Below, piece by piece: positions 1 through 4,898 of a DNA stretch of 17,270 nucleotides. The stretch's first letter is position 1. Each line of letters opens with the position of its first letter. The position numbers and the translations under genes were made by a program. Below the pieces are notes generated by a model. The model made no database searches and had not been told where the DNA came from. It saw only the letters and a program-made list of their open reading frames with translations. Origin of the DNA: an uncultured Eggerthella sp. (GTDB taxonomy: Bacteria > Actinomycetota > Coriobacteriia > Coriobacteriales > Eggerthellaceae); assembly GCA_900542525.1 (NCBI GenBank), contig UQNZ01000015.1:1-17270 (forward strand). The letters run 5' to 3'.

Positions 1-25
1 CCACTCGTGAGTCGCGCAAGGCAGT

Positions 26-54
26 ATTATCCTCGCGGGTAGGGGGTGCGTCAA
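26..54 (-). promoter_or_regulatory. Strong sigma70-type promoter firing out of the left edge
   Basis: On the minus strand a -35 box TTGACG (49-54) is followed after exactly 17 bases by a -10 box GATAAT (26-31), five of six matches each. Upstream lie A/T tracts (about 58-75 and eight A/T pairs at 90-97) that resemble an UP element. Transcription would start near position 19 and run leftward out of the window, so the gene served is not visible. The strength of the boxes would suit a tRNA, rRNA or highly expressed gene, but that is inference. Confidence 0.7.
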
Positions 55-238
55 GAAGTATTTTGAAAAAGTTTGGGCGAATGGTTGAATTTTTTTTCTA
101 AATCATAAAACCCCAGGAAAAGAGGGAATTTATCCGAACAGAAACTACCGCTTACCGGCGCACAAAACCTTCACAATGGGAAAGATCTTGGAGAGAAACG
201 CCCGCACGCTTCCAGGCGAATCTACTCAGCATCCCCAC
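55..238. other. Intergenic spacer downstream of the thioesterase
   Basis: No coding frame, RNA gene or convincing intrinsic terminator is visible here. The stretch is AT-rich near 60-115, including a run of eight T (90-97), and probably contributes upstream sequence to the promoter at 26-54. The thioesterase transcript therefore has no obvious terminator of its own before that promoter. Confidence 0.5.
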
Positions 239-742
239 TTATTTTCCTTCTCGCTCAGCTTGCTTTTGGGCAAGGCGTTCGAGAGAAACGATCTTGGTAA
301 CGAAAATGCCCTCGGAAACGATATCGTCATCTTCGTCGCGCACTTCGATATTCCAGATCTGCTTATTCTTTTCCTGATGATCGAACGTTGCGATTGCACG
401 CAATACTCCTTGCCTGCCCGGCTTCTTGTGATCGATTTCAATATGAACGCCAAAGGGACGTTCTTTCTCATAATCAGCACGCATATCTACCGCACGACTA
501 GCAGCCGCCTCGACGAGCGCAAGCGTCACTCCCCCATGAAGGAAACCGAACGGCTGAAAGAGCTGAGGGTGGATGTCGAGCTCAGCGACAGTTTTATTGG
601 GGCCCTGCTCAGCAAAACGGATCCCGAGCATACCATTGAATGATTTCGCGTCGCGTGCATCGAGCGCTTGGCAACGCTGTTCCCTATCTGAAAAATCAAC
701 TTCTTCCATCCAGCTGTTATCAGTTGTATAGACACCGCTCAT
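239..742 (-). CDS. PaaI-family hotdog-fold acyl-CoA thioesterase
   Basis: A 167-residue protein of the hotdog-fold PaaI/YdiI group, which hydrolyses acyl- or aryl-CoA thioesters in the cytoplasm. The diagnostic segment FLHGGVTLALVEAAAS lies at about residues 67-82: HGG binds the thioester carbonyl region and the Glu in ALVEAAAS is at the usual catalytic carboxylate position. About 35 residues precede the hotdog core and the C-terminus is a charged helix. The ATG at 742 is chosen because GAGGGAAAGGG ends about 7 bases before it. The frame is open to a TTG at 775, but that would put this Shine-Dalgarno inside the gene. The gene stands alone between two intergenic regions. Its substrate cannot be read from sequence; aromatic-acid or menaquinone-type CoA esters are possibilities only. 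Confidence 0.85.
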   Translation of the reverse strand: MSGVYTTDNSWMEEVDFSDREQRCQALDARDAKSFNGMLGIRFAEQGPNKTVAELDIHPQLFQPFGFLHGGVTLALVEAAASRAVDMRADYEKERPFGVHIEIDHKKPGRQGVLRAIATFDHQEKNKQIWNIEVRDEDDDIVSEGIFVTKIVSLERLAQKQAEREGK

Positions 743-782
743 GTAAGACCCTTTCCCTCTATTATTCGCGTACAAGATGATC

Positions 783-812
783 GTTCTATTCCAGTCTAAT
801 TCAATAATTCAA
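783..812 (-). promoter_or_regulatory. Possible promoter of the thioesterase gene
   Basis: Minus-strand TTGAAT (807-812) and TAGAAC (783-788) are separated by 18 bases and sit about 40 bases upstream of the chosen ATG. Just upstream is a small perfect inverted repeat, ATCGG-ATCAA-CCGAT (821-835), which could be an operator. The boxes are only moderate matches, so this is tentative. Confidence 0.3.
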
Positions 813-951
813 ATGCACTCATCGGATCAACCGATCGCATCTTGAAAAGGTAGTGATATCCCGTGACCAACACGAGTTTCCATAATGCAACTTTAAAACG
901 GATTCAATACTTAATCATGCGCTCTTGACCATACGTTAAAGCCATCTGACC

Positions 952-960
952 TGGTATAAT
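952..960 (+). promoter_or_regulatory. Extended -10 promoter in the gene-poor region
   Basis: TGGTATAAT is a perfect extended -10 element (TG, one base, TATAAT at 955-960). No good -35 lies at 16-18 bases; a TTGACC (925-930) is 24 bases away, too far. Transcription would begin near 967, practically on top of the ATG at 970, so any message would be almost leaderless. It would read rightward through the broken mini-ORF and the hairpin at 1176-1221. Confidence 0.45.
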
Positions 961-969
961 AGAATTACG

Positions 970-1162
970 ATGAAGAGGGATATCCAATCGATCGTTACTA
1001 CGACTTACCTTCGTTACCTTTGATGCTGATACACCGTTCTTCTCACAAGACGAAGACATTCGTACGTTACGACAAGAGTTGAAAAGGCTACGAAGACGAT
1101 CGATTGCTACCTCAACGATCGAGCACATCTTCGACCTCGATATCTCTTTTGATCGCAGTTAA
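970..1162 (+). pseudogene. Two-frame mini-ORF joined by CTT TGA: remnant, or +1 frameshift candidate
   Basis: ATG at 970 opens 17 codons (MKRDIQSIVTTTYLRYL) ending at TGA 1021-1023. Skipping one base (the T at 1021) continues as 46 codons, beginning DADTPFFSQDEDIRTL, and stops at TAA 1160. The second part is charged and helical in character (RQELKRLRRR) and has no ATG, GTG or TTG before mid-frame. The join is CTT TGA, the same shift codons as in the release-factor-2 gene prfB, but there is no upstream Shine-Dalgarno-like stimulator. I do not recognise the product. Codons (CTA, CGA, AGA, TTA) are unlike the neighbouring genes. Either a decayed gene, a real +1 shift product of 63 residues, or chance; I cannot decide. 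Confidence 0.22.
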
Positions 1163-1175
1163 TTAGCGCACTATC

Positions 1176-1221
1176 AAGTATCTGATCTACTTTTCGAGGT
1201 TAAGAAGTAGATGAAATACTT
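1176..1221 (+). terminator. Long AT-rich stem-loop followed by a short T run
   Basis: Two 17-base arms (1176-1192 and 1205-1221) pair with 15 matches and 2 mismatches around a 12-base loop. The right arm ends in ACTT and runs into TTATC, giving a short T stretch. It sits 14 bases past the TAA of the broken mini-ORF and would be a plausible 3' end for a transcript starting near 967. The stem is AT-rich and the T tract short, so termination would be weak; a protein-binding inverted repeat is the alternative. Confidence 0.4.
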
Positions 1222-1275
1222 TTATCTTAAGTCAAGCATAGTAACTCGAAGGTCGCGACAGCCTTGTCGAATAGT

Positions 1276-1303
1276 TTGACAGGGCTAAGTTCTGCCTCAT
1301 AAC
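1276..1303 (+). promoter_or_regulatory. Promoter for a candidate small RNA or xpaC leader
   Basis: A perfect -35 TTGACA (1276-1281) is followed after 16 bases by CATAAC (1298-1303), a four-of-six -10 box. The start would be near 1310. The first strong terminator downstream is at 1392-1423, so the default product would be a roughly 115-nt RNA; readthrough would reach xpaC. Confidence 0.45.
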
Positions 1304-1309
1304 GTGTAC

Positions 1310-1424
1310 AACAAACACAGTCTCATAAGAAAAATAATCGCAGCATAATTATGACTATGCAGGACTAAAGAACAGGAAAACATATCCGATCTAGGGCGCT
1401 ACTCCAGGTAACGCCCTATTTTTA
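1310..1424 (+). ncRNA. Candidate small RNA / transcribed leader upstream of xpaC
   Basis: The interval is bounded by the TTGACA promoter and a strong intrinsic terminator and contains no convincing ORF. Internal features are an A-rich single-stranded-looking stretch (1327-1340), a 10-base palindrome CATAATTATG inside a GCATA/TATGC stem (about 1343-1361), and the terminator hairpin. I do not recognise a known family (not SRP, 6S, tmRNA, T-box or yybP-ykoY by the motifs I can look for). It could be a free small RNA or an attenuated leader for xpaC-telA. Boundaries are estimates. Confidence 0.3.
1392..1424 (+). terminator. Strong rho-independent terminator upstream of xpaC
   Basis: TAGGGCG (1392-1398) pairs perfectly with CGCCCTA (1412-1418). 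After a one-base mismatch, TAC pairs with GTA around a TCCAG loop. Five Ts follow (1419-1423). This is a clear intrinsic terminator for plus-strand transcription and shows that something is transcribed rightward ahead of xpaC. Confidence 0.8.
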
Positions 1425-1468
1425 TACAAAAGACCACGTTGCCCTCCCCCGCGGCAGGAACATGCCTT

Positions 1469-1474
1469 TATAAT
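1469..1474 (+). promoter_or_regulatory. -10 element of the xpaC-telA promoter
   Basis: A perfect TATAAT lies 35 bases upstream of the xpaC ATG and after the terminator, so transcription would start near 1481. No sigma70 -35 is visible at normal spacing (the region is C-rich, with TTGCCC 24 bases away), which suggests activator dependence or a weak promoter. Confidence 0.5.
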
Positions 1475-1509
1475 GAGACAAAGCGGCTTAAAGCATCAGA
1501 GGTTTATTC

Positions 1510-2709
1510 ATGGCCAATAATTTAGGCGACCAAATAAAAGACGCCATACAAGAAGCGATCGCTTCGCAGGATTTTTCATCCATGAAAAATGTTGTCGAAC
1601 GATCGATCAATGCTGCAGCCTCGAGCATCGCTACGGGCCTTTCGCAGGCTCAATCCAACGCCGCACAAGCAAATGCCGAACATATAAGATGCCAAAACGA
1701 ATACTTCAACGCGCTCAATGCCCAGCGCAATGAGCTGATGGCGATGAAGAATCGCTATACGCCCGCAAACAGCATCAAAGCCTCAGGATATGCCATGGCT
1801 ATTGGTGGAGGAGTATTGGCGGCCTCATTCGGCATTCTCTCGCTTCTCGCATTCCTGGGCGCAGGGCTCTTTTCTGCTGGATTTGCGATCGGAGCAACGG
1901 TCATGCTTTGCCTTTGCGGCAGAAGCGTGGCGATGAGCGTTTTCGGCGCGAAACGTGCGGGCTTCGCTAAGCGCTTTCAGGCCTATCGCCGCATCCTGGG
2001 CACCCGTACCTTCTGCACGATCAAAGAGCTAGCTGCCCAAACCGGTGAAACCGATGACCTGGTCGAGAAGGATCTGCATAAGATGATCGATAAGGGCATG
2101 TTCCGCGAAGGTCATCTTGATGACCAGATGACCACGCTCATGGTCACCAACGCCACCTACGAGCAATACCGCGAGACACTCCGCTCGAAAGCTGAGCGAG
2201 ACCGCGAACAACAGCTACTCGCAAGCATGGAAGACAACAAGAAAGAGACTCCGCTCTCCCTAGAAGCGCAAGCAATGCTCGAGCGCGGGCAGGCCTACCT
2301 TACCAAGATCGCAGCAAGCAATGATGAGATTCCCGACCCCGTAGTGAGCGAAAAGCTCGAACAGACTGAAACGATCTTGCAGACCATCTTCAAACGTGCT
2401 CAAGAGCATCCCGAAGTTCTGCCTGATCTTGAACAACTCATGGATTACTATCTACCCCTCACGATCAAGCTGCTCGATGCCTATGAAGAGCTCGATGGCC
2501 AACCAATTCAAAGCGATGCCATTCAAAGTTCAAAGAAGGAGATCGAAGAAACACTCGACACCCTCAACACCGCTTTCGAGAAACTGCTCGATTCGATATT
2601 CAAAGACATCACATGGGATGTCTCGACCGACATAACCGTTCTTCATACCGTCCTTGCGCAAGAAGGACTCATAGACAACCCATTCGAACGAACCCAGGAG
2701 GATAAATAA
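1510..2709 (+). CDS. xpaC: XpaC-family (5-bromo-4-chloroindolyl phosphate hydrolysis) membrane protein
   Basis: A 399-residue protein that I match to the XpaC family, which is commonly encoded next to TelA proteins (for example xpaC-yaaN in Bacillus). The biochemical role is unclear despite the name. Residues 1-80 are Ala/Gln-rich amphipathic helix. Two hydrophobic segments follow at about 92-114 and 117-137. Then comes a helix-turn-helix-like module at about 168-215 (FCTIKELAAQTGETDDLVEK, KMIDKGMF) typical of the family, and a helical C-terminal half. The start is supported by AGAGG seven to eight bases upstream. The stop codon abuts the telA start, indicating an operon. The N-terminal 80 residues look longer than I would expect for the family core. 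Inference: envelope-stress or cell-surface function together with TelA. Confidence 0.75.
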   Translation: MANNLGDQIKDAIQEAIASQDFSSMKNVVERSINAAASSIATGLSQAQSNAAQANAEHIRCQNEYFNALNAQRNELMAMKNRYTPANSIKASGYAMAIGGGVLAASFGILSLLAFLGAGLFSAGFAIGATVMLCLCGRSVAMSVFGAKRAGFAKRFQAYRRILGTRTFCTIKELAAQTGETDDLVEKDLHKMIDKGMFREGHLDDQMTTLMVTNATYEQYRETLRSKAERDREQQLLASMEDNKKETPLSLEAQAMLERGQAYLTKIAASNDEIPDPVVSEKLEQTETILQTIFKRAQEHPEVLPDLEQLMDYYLPLTIKLLDAYEELDGQPIQSDAIQSSKKEIEETLDTLNTAFEKLLDSIFKDITWDVSTDITVLHTVLAQEGLIDNPFERTQEDK

Positions 2710-3888
2710 ATGGCTGACGAGATCAAACCCGATAATGATCTGCCCGTACCTTCACTCACCCTTGAGCCGAATCTTGATGAGAGCGGTGCGATCGAGCTGG
2801 TTGAAGAAACGACCGTGGAAACCGAGCCAACACCGAAGGCAGAGCTTGACGAAAACGCACTGAGTCCTGAAGAAAAAGCTATGGTCGAAAACTTCTCGCA
2901 GCAGATCGATCTGAACGATTCGAACATGATCGTGCAATATGGCGCTGGTGCGCAGAAGAAGATGGCCGACTTTTCTGAGAGTGCACTCAAGAGCGTACGC
3001 ACGCAAGAGCTCGGCGAAGTAGGGGCGCTTTTGACCGAGGTGGTCGGCGAATTGAAGAGTTTTGATACCGAAAACGAAAAAGGCATCTTCGGATTCTTCA
3101 AGCGAGGCGTGAACAAGGTGCAAGCACTGCGCGTGAAGTATGACAAAGCCGAGAAGAACGTCGAACGCGTGGTAAAAGCCCTTAAAGACAATCAGATGCG
3201 CCTGATGAAAGATAATGCAACGCTCGACAAGATGTACGACATGAATATCGTCTACTTCAAAGAGCTCACGATGTATATCCTTGCAGGCAAGAAGAAGCTT
3301 ACCGAAGTCCAGAACGCAGATCTGCCTGCGCTCGTTACAAAAGCAGAAGAAACAGGCCGTCCTGAAGATGCACAAGCGGCGCGCGATCTTGAAGAGCGTA
3401 TCGTGCGATTCGAACGCAAGCTTTCCGATCTTGAGCTCACACGCGTTATCGCAATGCAAACCGCTCCGCAGATTCGCATGGTGCAGAACAATGAGATCGC
3501 CATGATCGAAAAGATTCAGACCACACTCGTGAACACCATTCCGCTCTGGAAGAACCAGATGGTGCTCTCGCTTGGCATTGCTAATGCAGCTGATGCAGTG
3601 AAGGCGCAAAACGCGGTCAATAAGACAACTAACGAACTGCTACGCAAAAATGCGGACCTGTTGCAATCCTCGACCACGCAGATCGCAGAGGAGACCGAAC
3701 GCGGCATCGTAGACATCGAAACGCTTCAGCACACTAACGAAACGCTCATCCAGACATTCGACGATGTCTTGCGCATTCAACAAGAAGGCAGACAGAAACG
3801 CGCTGCAGCAGAGGTTGAGATTCGCCGTCTTGAGGATGAATTGAAGAGCAAACTGCTCGAGATGCAGAACAAGCCTGTCGTTTCGTAA
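2710..3888 (+). CDS. telA: TelA-family (toxic anion resistance) protein
   Basis: A 392-residue, almost entirely helical cytoplasmic protein of the TelA/KlaA/YaaN family, linked by genetics to tellurite and envelope-stress resistance; the mechanism is not established. An acidic, Pro/Glu-rich disordered N-terminus (1-55) precedes the helical core. The strongest family signature is at about 250-288, including QTAPQIRMVQNNEIAMIEKI and the following IPLWKNQMVLSLG. A long coiled coil closes the protein (about 300-385). AGGAGG (2696-2701) sits eight bases before the ATG, inside the end of xpaC, and the xpaC TAA is immediately followed by this ATG, so the two are translationally linked. It converges on recR without a strong terminator between them. 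Confidence 0.9.
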   Translation: MADEIKPDNDLPVPSLTLEPNLDESGAIELVEETTVETEPTPKAELDENALSPEEKAMVENFSQQIDLNDSNMIVQYGAGAQKKMADFSESALKSVRTQELGEVGALLTEVVGELKSFDTENEKGIFGFFKRGVNKVQALRVKYDKAEKNVERVVKALKDNQMRLMKDNATLDKMYDMNIVYFKELTMYILAGKKKLTEVQNADLPALVTKAEETGRPEDAQAARDLEERIVRFERKLSDLELTRVIAMQTAPQIRMVQNNEIAMIEKIQTTLVNTIPLWKNQMVLSLGIANAADAVKAQNAVNKTTNELLRKNADLLQSSTTQIAEETERGIVDIETLQHTNETLIQTFDDVLRIQQEGRQKRAAAEVEIRRLEDELKSKLLEMQNKPVVS

Positions 3889-3898
3889 ATAAGGCTAA

Positions 3899-3928
3899 GC
3901 TGCTTTCGAAAGCAACGAGCAAGGCAGC
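3899..3928. terminator. Weak hairpin between convergent telA and recR
   Basis: A perfect 14-base palindrome, TGCTTTCGAAAGCA (3901-3914), overlaps an alternative GCTGC/GCAGC pairing (3899-3903 with 3924-3928). Neither is followed by a T run on either strand. It may act as a weak bidirectional terminator between the convergent genes, but a factor-dependent end is as likely. Confidence 0.3.
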
Positions 3929-3938
3929 ATTCGCCAAT

Positions 3939-4535
3939 TCACAAGATCCTGCGTGATTCGATGGCGCGACCGAGCGTTACCTCATCGGCAAATTCAAGGT
4001 CGCCCCCTACTGGCAGTCCGCTCGCAAGGCGGCTGACCGTAACACCCGTCGGCTTGATGAGGCGCGCGAGGTAGCTCGCCGTTGTTTCGCCTTCAACGTT
4101 GGGATTCGTGGCCAAAATAACTTCGGTGATAGCAGGATTCGAAAGACGCGCCATAAGTTCAGCCACGTGAAGCTCATCGGGGCCGATCCCCTCCAACGGT
4201 GAAAGCGCTCCCCCCAGCACATGATAGTGCCCAGAAAACGTTCCTGTGCGCTCGATGGGCGGAATGTCACGCGGCTCAGAGACCACGCAAATGCACGTGG
4301 CATCGCGTTTGGGCGATGCGCAGATCTCGCAAAGGTCGCCTTGGGCATAGTTGAAGCACTGGGGGCAAAAATGCACCGTATCCTTTACTTCCTTGATCGC
4401 GTCGACAAGCCGCATCGCATCAGCCTTGGGATTGTTCAAGATCCAGTAAGCGATGCGCTGAGCCGATTTCGGACCGATACCAGGAAGGCGCTCGAGCTCA
4501 TCGAGCAGGTTTTGTATTGCAGAAGCAGCGTACAC
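3939..4535 (-). CDS. recR: Recombination mediator RecR
   Basis: A 198-residue RecR, the normal length. It acts with RecF/RecO to load RecA on gapped DNA. Visible parts in order: helix-hairpin-helix (LPGIGPKSAQRIAYWIL, 17-33), a four-cysteine zinc module (C57, C60, C69, C72), and a Toprim domain (about 80-175) with VVSEPRD and LATNPNVEGE. The conserved tail has RLASGLPVGGDLEFADE. The start is GTG at 4535, six bases past the ybaB stop. No good Shine-Dalgarno precedes it, so translation probably depends on coupling to ybaB, and the protein beginning YAASAIQNLLDEL fits family N-termini. It is the last gene of the dnaX-ybaB-recR operon. Confidence 0.97.
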   Translation of the reverse strand: MYAASAIQNLLDELERLPGIGPKSAQRIAYWILNNPKADAMRLVDAIKEVKDTVHFCPQCFNYAQGDLCEICASPKRDATCICVVSEPRDIPPIERTGTFSGHYHVLGGALSPLEGIGPDELHVAELMARLSNPAITEVILATNPNVEGETTASYLARLIKPTGVTVSRLASGLPVGGDLEFADEVTLGRAIESRRIL

Positions 4536-4541
4536 GAGTTG

Positions 4542-4850
4542 TTACATGAGCCCTGGAATGTTCATGCCACCCGTAACCGCGCTCATGCGCTGGTTGCTGA
4601 GCTCAGAAACACCACGCAATGCTTCATTCACCGCAGCAACGACCATGTCTTGCAGCATTTCAACATCTTCAGGATCGACGGCATCTGGGTCGATGGTAAG
4701 TGAGGTGATAGCCATGTCGCCCGAGGCAACAGCTGTGACCATGCCGCCACCCGCGGTTGCTTCGAAGCTCATCGTGGCGATTTCCTCCTGCGCCTTATTG
4801 AGCTCTTTCTGCATCTTCTGAGCTTGACGCATCATCTGTTTCATATCCAT
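4542..4850 (-). CDS. ybaB: YbaB/EbfC family nucleoid-associated protein
   Basis: A 102-residue protein of the YbaB/EbfC family, small dimeric DNA-binding proteins that coat the nucleoid. The Met/Gln/Lys-rich N-terminal helix (MKQMMRQAQKMQKEL), the GGGMVTAVASGD strand pair (about 34-45) and LTIDPDAVDPEDVEMLQDMV (about 51-70) are all typical. GAGGAG lies about nine bases before the ATG. It sits between dnaX and recR, the standard arrangement across bacteria. Confidence 0.95.
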   Translation of the reverse strand: MDMKQMMRQAQKMQKELNKAQEEIATMSFEATAGGGMVTAVASGDMAITSLTIDPDAVDPEDVEMLQDMVVAAVNEALRGVSELSNQRMSAVTGGMNIPGLM

Positions 4851-4898
4851 AGAGCTGAACTCCTCGTCTCGTTTCTTGTTTTGCTCGATTATACGTTA

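Noticed and set aside
176..643. Plus-strand 155-codon ORF over the thioesterase gene
   Set aside because: It is the antisense shadow of the clear HGG-motif thioesterase on the minus strand.
904..1128. A 74-codon minus-strand ORF in the gene-poor region with a fair Shine-Dalgarno (GAGG seven bases upstream)
   Set aside because: The composition is not protein-like (Ser/Arg/Val mixture without hydrophobic pattern), no family is recognised, and the plus strand of the same region gives a more coherent signal. It could still be real.
1392..1424. AGGG-type sequence before a terminator considered as a T-box riboswitch
   Set aside because: The conserved T-box AGGGTGGNACCGCG element and a specifier stem are absent, and the downstream gene is not an amino-acid or tRNA-ligase gene.
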